Source of the DNA: Candidatus Saccharimonadota bacterium | GTDB lineage: Bacteria > Patescibacteriota > Saccharimonadia > Saccharimonadales > Saccharimonadaceae | Length of the DNA: 64,000 nucleotides | NCBI GenBank assembly: GCA_015655045.1 | Contig: JAATFU010000005.1 | Span: 124,001-188,000, forward strand | Direction of reading: 5' to 3' | Part shown: piece by piece, positions 15,771-23,479 of the stretch | Layout of the letters: each line of letters begins with the position of its first letter | Position numbering within the stretch: the stretch's first letter is position 1 | Notes under the pieces: generated by a model | What the model saw: only the letters and a program-made list of their open reading frames with translations | Databases searched by the model: none | Told to the model about the DNA's origin: nothing | Position numbers and translations under genes: made by a program

Positions 15771-16124
15771 TTAGCTCACTGCTTTTTTAACCAAGGCAAT
15801 GAGTTTCGCTTCGTCAGCCATGGTCAATGCCCGAATCGCAAAACTGACGGGCCACACACCACCCTCGTCAAGCTTAGCTACATCATTAAACCCAAAGGTC
15901 ATATAGCGCTCGCCAAACTTTTTTCGACTACGAAAAAAGCAGACAATTTTGCTCCCGTTATGATACGCGGGCATGCCGTACCAGGTTCGTGGCATAAGCT
16001 GCGGTGCGATATCTGCCATAAGAGTATGTAACCGTTCGCCAATCAAACGATCCTCTTCTGGCATAGCGGCGATTGCCATCCGAACCGCAGCCTCGTCGCT
16101 TGTTTGCTTATCATTTGCCTGCAT
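15771..16124 (-). CDS. DUF1801 / YdhG-like protein (117 aa)
   Basis: A small soluble protein of the YdhG/YdeI (DUF1801) group, whose Bacillus member Fra is described as an iron chaperone. Typical segments are LMPRTWYGMPAYHNGSKIVCFF and FGERYMTFGFND. AGGAGA lies 5 nt before the ATG, giving a conventional leader. The MerR gene follows 89 nt downstream on the same strand. The exact role here is unknown. Confidence 0.72.
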   Translation of the reverse strand: MQANDKQTSDEAAVRMAIAAMPEEDRLIGERLHTLMADIAPQLMPRTWYGMPAYHNGSKIVCFFRSRKKFGERYMTFGFNDVAKLDEGGVWPVSFAIRALTMADEAKLIALVKKAVS

Positions 16125-16291
16125 AGGGATCTCCTTATGTAATTACCCCTTACTGTAGAGTTATACGAGATCGAACGCAAGTGTGTATGGGGTGATGCTT
16201 GATACTATTCGTATTTTATGAACGTACTCAAATTGATTGATTACCATAGTAGATAATATTTTCATAACAAAACACCCTACTGAAGTTAGGA

Positions 16292-17152
16292 TTATTTTCC
16301 ATTTGGATCGGTCGCTAAAGCGTCATCAAGCTTATCTAGCCATTCGCTTGCCTTACCACCCTGGAATTGAATTTCACCCAATAACTCTACATAATTGATT
16401 TCGGTTTCATTTCCCTCAAGCATATCTTTAAGCATTTCACTATACTCACGATCTAACTCAATGATTGAGCGTGGAACCTCGTCAAGCCCGAATGAATCAA
16501 ACAATGCAAGTGATGCAGGCACTATGACTTTCTTATTAGCACTATCGGAAGTTCCTGCCTGTGTACCATTCATTTCATCCAATACACGCAAGGTCTTTCT
16601 TCCTATTGCCAATGGCAATTCAAGAATACGTTGCAAACCTTTGTATTGGTCGGGGCCTTCTGGTAAAAATCCTGTTGCCACGCTTCTCTTCTTATGTCGA
16701 ATATACGAAAGCAAGTGGTTTCTGGAGCCATAATCTGGAAAGTGCATATACCCCGCCGGATCCTCACCATATACAAGTCTCGCTGATCCACTTAGGTGGT
16801 TGCCAAAATAACGATCAATTTCGTGTGCACCCGTAGATAATCTCGAACGAGGATGGACAATGGCGCTCATCTCAATACGACCAGTCGGATTAGATGCCTT
16901 TAAAATCTGTGCTATAGCAGCGAGACTTTGAGGGGAATGGTCATATGGGACAATCAGACAATCCAAGTCACTTCGGAGCGTATAGGCTCGGATTGCTACG
17001 GAACCGTAAATAAGTGCACCGGCTATATTTCCAGCATCGATTTCGCTCTTCGCTGCTTGTTCAAAATGATCTATTGCATACTCAAAATCATCCAAAGTAG
17101 GAATATTCGTATCACGATTATAAATTTGCTCAATGCTAAAAACACGCCCCAT
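16292..17152 (-). CDS. Nucleotidyltransferase-fold protein (286 aa)
   Basis: Residues about 46-70 carry the Pol-beta-type nucleotidyltransferase signature: GS at ALIYGSVAIRAYTLR followed by SDLDCLIVPYD, with two Asp for metal binding. The rest is mainly helical and does not match a family I can name. Candidates are an aminoglycoside nucleotidyltransferase-like enzyme or a free-standing MNT-type toxin; no HEPN partner is next to it. A GATACT lies 8 nt upstream of the ATG and no ribosome binding site is seen. Base composition is more AT-rich than the flanking housekeeping genes, as in the whole 16-20 kb stretch. Confidence 0.65.
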   Translation of the reverse strand: MGRVFSIEQIYNRDTNIPTLDDFEYAIDHFEQAAKSEIDAGNIAGALIYGSVAIRAYTLRSDLDCLIVPYDHSPQSLAAIAQILKASNPTGRIEMSAIVHPRSRLSTGAHEIDRYFGNHLSGSARLVYGEDPAGYMHFPDYGSRNHLLSYIRHKKRSVATGFLPEGPDQYKGLQRILELPLAIGRKTLRVLDEMNGTQAGTSDSANKKVIVPASLALFDSFGLDEVPRSIIELDREYSEMLKDMLEGNETEINYVELLGEIQFQGGKASEWLDKLDDALATDPNGK

Positions 17153-17274
17153 ATGAATTAAGTATCTTCATATCGGAACGTGATGCAAGCATAATAACTT
17201 TGGGACCCTGTAGTTAATATATTTACAATGAAAGACTATGAAGTTATCGTGAAAGCATCGAAAAATCTTTGAAC

Positions 17275-17676
17275 CTAAGGGATGTACAACTCAGCCCATC
17301 CCAATCGCAAGAAACTTTCTACTTCCTTAAAAATAGGAACCTCTGGGTCTGGTACTTTTGCGATATATATCTTGATGTCCTTTAGACCTCGTAGCTTTTT
17401 GACGGTCGCATAGATAAGCTCAGCAGTGCCATTTGCACCTATATAGCCAGCAGTGTCATTCTTATCCTCGTTCATAAGAAAAAAGACATCACACTCATCA
17501 ATAGCATCATAGAAATTGACATATAGACCTTTTAGCTTCTGGTCGTGTCCGTTAGAACTTTCCAAAGGCTTGGGAAATGCGATTATTTCATAACCCTTAG
17601 TTTCAAAGTGATCTTTCCAATATGCAACCTTGTTCTGCAAATTTCCGCTGCCAGATATTACAACCTTTTGTTTCAT
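17275..17676 (-). CDS. Small Rossmann-like protein, possibly nucleoside 2-deoxyribosyltransferase-like (133 aa)
   Basis: The N-terminus is a beta strand and Gly-rich turn (KVVISGSGNLQNKVAYW). In the middle, DAIDECDVFFLMNEDKN and GYIGANGTAELIYA resemble the nucleotide-sugar-binding strand and loop of nucleoside 2-deoxyribosyltransferase or DUF4406-type folds. The match is by pattern only. TGT TATGAT (17691-17683) ends 6 nt before the ATG, predicting a leaderless mRNA; this promoter abuts the terminator of the upstream G5-domain gene. Confidence 0.5.
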   Translation of the reverse strand: MKQKVVISGSGNLQNKVAYWKDHFETKGYEIIAFPKPLESSNGHDQKLKGLYVNFYDAIDECDVFFLMNEDKNDTAGYIGANGTAELIYATVKKLRGLKDIKIYIAKVPDPEVPIFKEVESFLRLGWAELYIP

Positions 17677-17688
17677 TCTTTAATCATA

Positions 17689-17712
17689 ACAAAAAGCCTC
17701 CAGAACGGAGAC
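17689..17712 (-). terminator. Rho-independent terminator after the G5-domain gene
   Basis: Minus strand GTCTCC, 5-nt loop, GGAGGC, followed by TTTTT. It lies about 125 nt beyond the stop at 17837. Confidence 0.7.
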
Positions 17713-17836
17713 TGAATGTTTCACAACGTGTCAACTTAGTATCCGATACTTGATAGGTTTAGAATTAAATACTATGAGGTTATTGTGAATTTTGCTAGGG
17801 AAATCGCGATGACTCGCAAATTATCGTTTGCTTAAA

Positions 17837-18754
17837 TTAACCAGCTCTACTTAAACATTGCGAATACAAAACATTGAGCTGGTCCATTGCACTTGAGCTA
17901 CCAGCTCCAGCTGCACTAATTTGAGCTTTCGCGGAATTATAATCTGCTGTACATTTTTGTCTAGCAGCGGCGGATGAAGCCTTCGAATTACCAGAATTAG
18001 AGGATACACCAGTACCGACGTAAGTAATTTTATTAATAGGTTGAATCGTATAATCAGGAGATTTATAGCCAGTTGAGCTAACTGTACACGTAACTTTATA
18101 GCCATCATATCCACCAGAAGATTGCGTCTGTCCAGCAGATAAGTACGAAACATTCTGATATGAAGTAGTGTACGGTATAGGAATTTTTGAGCAATTTGAT
18201 GGAATATATGCACTGACGTAAGTATTTGCTTGATTAGTGCCCGGTGCTCCATCGGCAAGTTGAGTCATAGCGCCCTGTCCATTTTCTTGACAGATATCTT
18301 TGCTCTTATGGGTGAAGCCTGTGTTCTTATCTTTAAACTGTTCATCCGTGTAGTAACGATAGACCCCGTTGGTACAGTACATATACTGGTACTTTCGTGT
18401 GCCATTCGCAGTTACTTCATTTACCGGTTTTGACTTAGCTTCAGTCGTAACTATTTGCCCCTCAGTTGAGTGCCCACCAAATAATATATTAAAGAGCGAC
18501 CTAGAATATCTATAGGTTACATCCTTGCTACCAACAGAACCATTCTGAATAACTTTAGTTTCATTAAGTTCAATATTCGGGTCCTCTACTGATTCTCTTG
18601 TAAATGATACCGATTCACTTTTAATTCCGTTCAGCGAGAATATAGGCAACGAAGCAAAGATAAGTAGAAGAATAGTTATGGGCAACCAAATAAATAGTCG
18701 TTTTTTAACACTAAACCACTTTTTAATTTTGCTTTTATGTAGATTCTTTGGCAT
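17837..18754 (-). CDS. Membrane-anchored G5-domain surface protein (305 aa)
   Basis: A basic N-terminus and one transmembrane helix (residues about 20-42, LFIWLPITILLLIFASLPIF) anchor an external part. Residues about 47-85 match a G5 domain (ESVEDPNIELNETKVIQNG, then a V-T-Y-R-Y strand); such domains occur in Gram-positive surface proteins and bind N-acetylglucosamine or Zn in studied cases. A Cys-containing Ser/Thr/Tyr-rich region follows, and the tail is Ala/Ser-rich with two Cys. It could help attach to a host wall. The G5 call rests on motif reading. Confidence 0.6.
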   Translation of the reverse strand: MPKNLHKSKIKKWFSVKKRLFIWLPITILLLIFASLPIFSLNGIKSESVSFTRESVEDPNIELNETKVIQNGSVGSKDVTYRYSRSLFNILFGGHSTEGQIVTTEAKSKPVNEVTANGTRKYQYMYCTNGVYRYYTDEQFKDKNTGFTHKSKDICQENGQGAMTQLADGAPGTNQANTYVSAYIPSNCSKIPIPYTTSYQNVSYLSAGQTQSSGGYDGYKVTCTVSSTGYKSPDYTIQPINKITYVGTGVSSNSGNSKASSAAARQKCTADYNSAKAQISAAGAGSSSAMDQLNVLYSQCLSRAG

Positions 18755-18815
18755 ATGATTAAAATAACATAAAATATTACTTTTGTAAAATATCTATAAC
18801 TTAATCATATCTAAC

Positions 18816-18840
18816 CAAAAAGCCTCCAAAACGCAGACTT
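18816..18840 (-). terminator. Terminator downstream of tRNA-Arg
   Basis: Minus strand AAGTCT, 9-nt loop, AGGCTT then TTTT, 22 nt beyond the tRNA 3' end. Confidence 0.6.
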
Positions 18841-18861
18841 AATAGTTCATAACGTATCAAC

Positions 18862-18937
18862 TGGTACCCCGGGTTGGGATCGAACCAACGACCTTAGGCT
18901 TAGAAGTCCTCTGCTCTATCCACTGAGCTACCGGGGC
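18862..18937 (-). tRNA. tRNA-Arg (anticodon TCT)
   Basis: The reverse complement starts GCCCCGGTAGCTCAGT, has anticodon loop CTTCTAA, a T-arm with GGTTCGATCC and an encoded CCA. The acceptor stem opens with G1-U72 rather than a Watson-Crick pair. TGA TACAAT (18957-18949) lies 11 nt upstream. Confidence 0.93.
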
Positions 18938-19013
18938 GTACGCTACCCATTGTATCATTACTATCTCCACACAATAAATGGTACTAAGATGAGTATACTG
19001 ATATATTGGTACT

Positions 19014-19673
19014 ATGCGTATTGAAAAGCAGAAAGCAATCAAGCTCAGAGAAGCTGGAATGTCTTATAGCCTCATCGCCAAGGAGCTTAGTCTTTCAAAG
19101 AGTACTCTAAGTAATTGGCTTAAAGACGTGCCATATACGCCAAATGAAGAAGTTCTGATAAGAACTTCAAACGGTAGAGGTGCATACGGCATACGACGAA
19201 GGGAACTGCGACTTCGTGAAACTATTGAGTTGAAGCAAATAGGAGCAGAGGAAATTGGCGCAATTACTAAGCGCGACCTGTGGATGCTTGGGCTAGGGCT
19301 ATGGATTGGCGAAGGGTCAAAAACAATGGAGCAAATTCGCCTCGTCAATTCTGACGCAAAGGTGATCCAACTCTTCATGCGTTGGCTCCGTGAAATCTGT
19401 GAACTTCAAAACAATAATATTACCATTGCGATGCATCTCTATCCCGACTCAAACGAGACCTTAAGCAGAGCATATTGGATGGATGTCACTAAATTACCAT
19501 TTGAACAATTTAGGAAAACACAGATAGATAAGCGACTAGATAAAAAACAATCTAAAATAGGCAAAATACCTCATGGCACGCTCCATATTACTGTAGCGAG
19601 TGGCAAAAATCCAGATAAGGGCGTACGACTTTATAGACGGATGATGGGCTGGGTATCGGCAATAATGAAATGA
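19014..19673 (+). CDS. HTH protein with LAGLIDADG-like endonuclease domain (219 aa)
   Basis: Residues 1-45 form a helix-turn-helix (KAIKLREAGMSYSLIAKEL, KSTLSNWL). The C-terminal part has GLGLWIGEGSKT and IRLVNSDAKVIQLFMRWLREI, resembling the degenerate LAGLIDADG homing endonuclease domain often seen in CPR and archaeal proteins with the same HTH. A mobile or regulatory role is possible. TGA TATATT (18999-19007) ends 6 nt before the ATG. The gene sits alone on the plus strand between tRNA-Arg and the HIT gene, so its location near tRNAs is consistent with insertion. Confidence 0.62.
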   Translation: MRIEKQKAIKLREAGMSYSLIAKELSLSKSTLSNWLKDVPYTPNEEVLIRTSNGRGAYGIRRRELRLRETIELKQIGAEEIGAITKRDLWMLGLGLWIGEGSKTMEQIRLVNSDAKVIQLFMRWLREICELQNNNITIAMHLYPDSNETLSRAYWMDVTKLPFEQFRKTQIDKRLDKKQSKIGKIPHGTLHITVASGKNPDKGVRLYRRMMGWVSAIMK

Positions 19674-19748
19674 TAATAGTAATAACGGCATCGATCACTT
19701 TCTACATATATTTTTCTTCTAGCTTATATGTGTGATTAATTATGCAAC

Positions 19749-19772
19749 AAAAAGACGCCTGCTCTGACGTCT
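19749..19772 (-). terminator. Terminator of the HIT-family gene
   Basis: Minus strand AGACGTC, 6-nt loop, GGCGTCT then TTTT; 7-bp stem (one G-U). Confidence 0.75.
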
Positions 19773-19817
19773 CCGATGATCTATCTGTGGTGCACCATTC
19801 TCTCCGAAGTCAGAACT

Positions 19818-20273
19818 TTACTGTTGTGCGGCAACAATTTTATCTCGAATTTCATCGAGTCTTGAGTCATCCATTCTTGGACCTTCAAGTGTCGTAATGA
19901 AGCCGCGATATTCCTCCACGAATTCTGTTGTATCTCCCCAAACATCAGTTTCGTTTGCGAGAGAACCGTAAAGAGGATATAGCTTGGCATGCACATGCGC
20001 CACACCAGTACCTTCAAAGACAAGGGCTACCCTCTTAACATCAAGTGCTTTCTCGAGAATATTTGCAACAGTTTTTGTTGCCTTCATAAGTTCTATATAT
20101 TGTTCTGTATTTAAACCAAATACATTATCACCAATGTTTTCTTTTGGAATAACGACGGTAAGGCCGGGTGTGTTTGGAAAAGGCGTAAGAAAAGCCATAT
20201 GTGTATCGTTTTGCCATACAATATGGCTTTCTATTTCACCACGCAAGATTTTATCAAAAATTGTTTCAGACAT
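19818..20273 (-). CDS. HIT-family nucleotide-binding protein (151 aa)
   Basis: A histidine-triad hydrolase fold that usually cleaves nucleotide phosphoramidates or dinucleoside polyphosphates. FDKILRGEIESHIVWQ and FPNTPGLTVVIPK are typical. The triad reads HVHAKLYPL, so the first two His (including the nucleophile position) are present but the third is Lys. Catalysis may be altered. ATG 20273 is chosen over upstream Met codons because TGT TATACT (20289-20281) ends 7 nt before it. The gene lies between two terminator hairpins. Confidence 0.85.
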   Translation of the reverse strand: MSETIFDKILRGEIESHIVWQNDTHMAFLTPFPNTPGLTVVIPKENIGDNVFGLNTEQYIELMKATKTVANILEKALDVKRVALVFEGTGVAHVHAKLYPLYGSLANETDVWGDTTEFVEEYRGFITTLEGPRMDDSRLDEIRDKIVAAQQ

Positions 20274-20280
20274 ACTCATT

Positions 20281-20289
20281 AGTATAACA
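20281..20289 (-). promoter_or_regulatory. Extended -10 of the HIT gene, leaderless geometry
   Basis: Minus strand TGT (20289-20287), TATACT (20286-20281), 7 nt, ATG 20273. Confidence 0.55.
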
Positions 20290-20313
20290 AAAGACGTCAT
20301 CTCTGACGTCTTT
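20289..20313 (-). terminator. Terminator downstream of tRNA-Gly
   Basis: A perfect 10-bp stem (20290-20299 with 20304-20313, loop TCTC) ends in a T-run on the minus strand, 10 nt beyond the tRNA. Confidence 0.75.
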
Positions 20314-20322
20314 CATAAAATC

Positions 20323-20397
20323 TGGTGCGGGCGGAGAGAATCGAACTCTCATCGCCTGATTGGAAGTCAGACATATTAGCCATTATACGACGCCCGC
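20323..20397 (-). tRNA. tRNA-Gly (anticodon TCC)
   Basis: Acceptor GCGGGCG pairs with CGCCCGC, discriminator A and encoded CCA follow. The anticodon loop is CTTCCAA. A TGG TATAAT promoter element lies at 20416-20408, 10 nt upstream. Confidence 0.95.
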
Positions 20398-20496
20398 ATG
20401 TTTTGCTATTATACCAGTAATATAAGGGGTATGAAAGCCTCCTGATGTGTTTTCATATCTCATTCAATCTGTTACAATTGCTAGGTTACAAATTAT

Positions 20497-20574
20497 GGCG
20501 AATGTAGCTCATCTGGTTAGAGCGTCGGGTTGTGGTTCCGAAGGTAGTGGGTTCGATCCCCATCATTCGCCCCA
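20497..20574 (+). tRNA. tRNA-His (anticodon GTG)
   Basis: The extra 5' G (G-1) opposite C73, typical of tRNA-His, is encoded at 20497. Acceptor GCGAATG pairs with CATTCGC, the anticodon loop is TTGTGGT and CCA is encoded at 20572-20574. Confidence 0.95.
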
Positions 20575-20609
20575 AAATAAAAAACAGTATTTCTACTGTT
20601 TTTTATTTT
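20574..20609. terminator. Bidirectional terminator between tRNA-His and clp
   Basis: A perfect 16-bp stem with loop TTTC and A/T-rich flanks. It overlaps the last codons of the convergent clp gene. Confidence 0.85.
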
Positions 20610-23047
20610 AGTTCGTTAGATGTCTGAATAATCTCGTCAGCCTGCTGCTTAGTACTCACCAGCGCCCGAACTTGCTCGAGTGTGATGTGGATGGTGCTGC
20701 CTGGCGCGACTAGACCTGTCAACATTTGTTTAGCCACGGTATTTTCGACAGCCCGTTGCACGACGCGGCGCATTGGACGGGCACCTAGACGTGGATCATA
20801 GCCTGCATCAACGAGGTAGAGTTTCGCATCCTGATCAACGTCGACACTCACTTTCTGAAGGGCAAGAGTTTTGTTAATACCGACTAATATAAGATCGACC
20901 ACCTGAACAAGCTCGTCTTTCTTAAGTGGTCGGAAAGTCACAATTTCATCAAAACGATTCAAAAACTCAGGTCGGAACTGATTTGAGGTAATGAGTTCAT
21001 TAACGAATTGGTCTTCTATCTTTTCGATGTCATAACCTTGCTCAATATACTCACGGATCCGATCGGCTCCTGCATTACTCGTCGCAATGACAATAGCATC
21101 TCGAAAGCTTACTTCGCGGTTCTTTGAATCACGTAGAATACCCTCATCTAAAAGCTGGAGGAGTGTCGTAAGAACACTTGGGTGTGCCTTCTCAATCTCA
21201 TCTAGCAGCACAACGCTAAATGGCTGTTTCATAGCTCGAGCGGTCAGGCTATTGGGATCTTCGGCACCATCTGCGATAAGGCGAGCTACATCGGTTTGAG
21301 ACACAAATTCATTCATATCGAGACGAATGATTCGATCTTCGCCGCCAAAATAAACATCGGCGAGGGCCTTCGCAAGCTCCGTCTTTCCAACACCCGTGGG
21401 ACCAAGGAATAAGAATGTTCCAATGGGCCGATCTTGATTTCGAACTCCTGAGCGCGCACGTCTGAGCGCATCACTTACGACACTCACCGCATGGGTTTGA
21501 TTAATCATACGCTGATGGATAAGTTGTTCGAGATTCAGTAACTTTTCACGATCCTGATCGCTACTGGCTACTCCTACTTTAATATCCATCGTTTTTTCGA
21601 TGGCCTGTTGGACCGAATGAGCCGTCACAAGTCCGTTTTCACTATAGGCAGCTGAAGTCTCAAGTAGTTTTAATGCTCGACCTGGCATCGCAAGATCATG
21701 CACGTATCGCTCACTCAGCCGATATGCTTCTTGGAGTGCTTGATACATAAACGTAACCTTCTGACGGAATTCAATCATAATTAATTGGTCTTGCATGACC
21801 GCAATTGTCTCAGCTTGAGTAGCTGAGCCAACACTAATTCGATTCAATGTATTCGCAAGTTCGGGGTGGGTTTGGCTAATCTTGAGGAAACGTTGTTCAT
21901 CCATCGTGAGAATTATAGGTAGGCGGCCCGCACTGAGAATCGGCAAGAGCAGTGCGCTAATATCCACCGAACCAATCCCTTCTTCAAAGAAGACTTGGGC
22001 ATCCTCCAGACAAATAATAATATTCTTTGCGCTATATGCTTCGGATAACAAACGGTTCAGTAACTGCTCTAACTCACCGCGCCTTGGGGCGGCCGATAGA
22101 AGTGCACTCGCATCAAGCATGAAGAGTTGTTTGAAACGCAGCTTCACGGGCACTGTCGGATCATCACCAAGAAGCTTCTCGGCAAACGAAGTGACGATTT
22201 GAGTCTTGCCCACACCTGTTGGCCCCACAAGGACGGCATTCTGGCGAGCCGAGCCATCAAAAGAGTGAATGAGCTGGGTAATTGCTTCGGTGTGGGCCTC
22301 AAGCTTTGCCGAGAGGAGTCCGTTGCGGCCTACTGCTTGGCTAATATTCTGGCCAAAGCGCGTCAATAGCGGAATCCAACCAAATGACCAATCACGAGCG
22401 ATTCCACCCGTTTTACGTGGCACCTGTTGAGCAGCTATGAGCTCGTGTAGGTGGTGATACCAACGAATGCCGGCATATACATCTTCTTGGCTGAGCTGGA
22501 GGTGGGCAAGAAGGCTATCATGGCTCGGCGTATTTTCAATAAAAGCCGCTAAGAGTACCCCGGCAGAAAGATGCTTACTTCCCGTTGTCTGCTGAACAGT
22601 GAGCGCACTCTGCCAAATCGCTAACATATCCTTGGGATCATGCGAAGCGAATTGACCAACAAACTGGGCACTCAGTCCTAGCCGAGCGGCGAAGAAGTAA
22701 CCACCAGCGGTACTGCCGAGAATGAGCGATAGTTCGTAGGGCGTTGGTTGGGCCGAAAGTCTACCAAGTATCTCAGTTTCAAGTAGGTCGTCAATTGTTT
22801 GGGGATTTTGAGATACGTGAAGCTGCGCAAGTTCACCTTCGTACCACGTACGAATCATAGCTGGAATAAAAGCGATACCAGCTACTAACCACCCAAGTGG
22901 CCAACCGCCCACGAGTAAGACGATACCCGCAAGCAACAGGATAATCGCCATAGCTGGTAGAAGCCACTGCCAGATACCGTTCAAACTTAAACTGATTCGG
23001 GCTTTCTCGGCTCGAGGACTCGTATACTTCAACGTTGGCGCTACCAT
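20603..23047 (-). CDS. Membrane-anchored double-AAA+ Clp ATPase (ClpC/ClpB-like, 814 aa)
   Basis: An AAA+ unfoldase with two ATPase modules behind an N-terminal membrane anchor. Two transmembrane segments lie near residues 28-65 (LLPAMAIILLLAGIVLLVGG), then a Clp-N-like helical part. AAA1 has Walker A GPTGVGKTQ; its Walker B reads NIIICLEDAQVFF, where the usual Asp-Glu order is altered. AAA2 has GPTGVGKTE, VVLLDEIEKAHPSVL and IVIATSNAGADRI. A D2-small domain ends the protein. There is no obvious ClpP-binding loop that I can point to. The ATG at 23047 overlaps the stop of the upstream membrane-protein gene (ATGGTAG), indicating coupled translation and a joint function at the membrane. Confidence 0.85.
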   Translation of the reverse strand: MVAPTLKYTSPRAEKARISLSLNGIWQWLLPAMAIILLLAGIVLLVGGWPLGWLVAGIAFIPAMIRTWYEGELAQLHVSQNPQTIDDLLETEILGRLSAQPTPYELSLILGSTAGGYFFAARLGLSAQFVGQFASHDPKDMLAIWQSALTVQQTTGSKHLSAGVLLAAFIENTPSHDSLLAHLQLSQEDVYAGIRWYHHLHELIAAQQVPRKTGGIARDWSFGWIPLLTRFGQNISQAVGRNGLLSAKLEAHTEAITQLIHSFDGSARQNAVLVGPTGVGKTQIVTSFAEKLLGDDPTVPVKLRFKQLFMLDASALLSAAPRRGELEQLLNRLLSEAYSAKNIIICLEDAQVFFEEGIGSVDISALLLPILSAGRLPIILTMDEQRFLKISQTHPELANTLNRISVGSATQAETIAVMQDQLIMIEFRQKVTFMYQALQEAYRLSERYVHDLAMPGRALKLLETSAAYSENGLVTAHSVQQAIEKTMDIKVGVASSDQDREKLLNLEQLIHQRMINQTHAVSVVSDALRRARSGVRNQDRPIGTFLFLGPTGVGKTELAKALADVYFGGEDRIIRLDMNEFVSQTDVARLIADGAEDPNSLTARAMKQPFSVVLLDEIEKAHPSVLTTLLQLLDEGILRDSKNREVSFRDAIVIATSNAGADRIREYIEQGYDIEKIEDQFVNELITSNQFRPEFLNRFDEIVTFRPLKKDELVQVVDLILVGINKTLALQKVSVDVDQDAKLYLVDAGYDPRLGARPMRRVVQRAVENTVAKQMLTGLVAPGSTIHITLEQVRALVSTKQQADEIIQTSNELK

Positions 23048-23421
23048 GAGGGTACCCATCCAATGATTGCCATAACGACTCCCACGACTGGAAGTAATGG
23101 AATGATCGGCCAGATCAAAAGCATACACAGACCAATAATCGTCTGAAAGATAATGGCGATACTACCAATAATAATCATCCCGATTCGGGCAACTGCCCCA
23201 ATCAAGCGTGAAATGGTTCGATCAACAAAAGCCCGTGCTTGCGTACCAAGTGACCCACTGGCCTGTCCGGCTGAGATCTGGCGGAATGGTGCAAAAAGGG
23301 TTTGAAGAAGAAGGGTGATCGAGAAGAAGTCAGTCGTCGCTTCAAAGCGACGCGCCATAGCCCCTAACCGTGCTCGCCAACCGCCGCCATACCACCAAGA
23401 GAATAAGCCCACCAGAAACAT
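23041..23421 (-). CDS. Small membrane protein coupled to the membrane Clp ATPase (126 aa)
   Basis: No named family. An N-terminal aromatic segment (FSWWYGGGWRARLGAMARRF) precedes an amphipathic region (SITLLLQTLFAPFRQI) and two long hydrophobic helices near the C-terminus (MIIIGSIAIIFQTIIGLCML, WPIIPLLPVVGVVMAIIGW). Its stop overlaps the clp start, so it is probably an assembly or substrate-delivery partner. TATAAT (23433-23428) ends 6 nt before ATG 23421, predicting a leaderless mRNA, divergent from murT with only 58 nt between start codons. Confidence 0.65.
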   Translation of the reverse strand: MFLVGLFSWWYGGGWRARLGAMARRFEATTDFFSITLLLQTLFAPFRQISAGQASGSLGTQARAFVDRTISRLIGAVARIGMIIIGSIAIIFQTIIGLCMLLIWPIIPLLPVVGVVMAIIGWVPSW

Positions 23422-23467
23422 GTTTTCATTATACCTGGTTATGGCTAAATCTGACAGACGAATAGGC

Positions 23468-23473
23468 TATAAT
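23468..23473 (+). promoter_or_regulatory. -10 element of murT, leaderless geometry
   Basis: A consensus TATAAT ends 6 nt before ATG 23480. The opposing TATAAT at 23433-23428 serves the divergent gene with the same spacing. Confidence 0.55.
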
Positions 23474-23479
23474 GGTCAT

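Noticed and set aside
16292-17676. MNT/HEPN toxin-antitoxin pair
   Set aside because: The nucleotidyltransferase-like gene is followed by a Rossmann-like protein upstream on the strand, and no HEPN motif (RxxxxH) was found.
17153-17830. Possible repeat: TATGAAGTTATCGTGAA near 17237 and TATGAGGTTATTGTGAA near 17772
   Set aside because: Only about 15 of 17 bases match, with no extended similarity or defined ends; chance or a degraded copy cannot be told apart.
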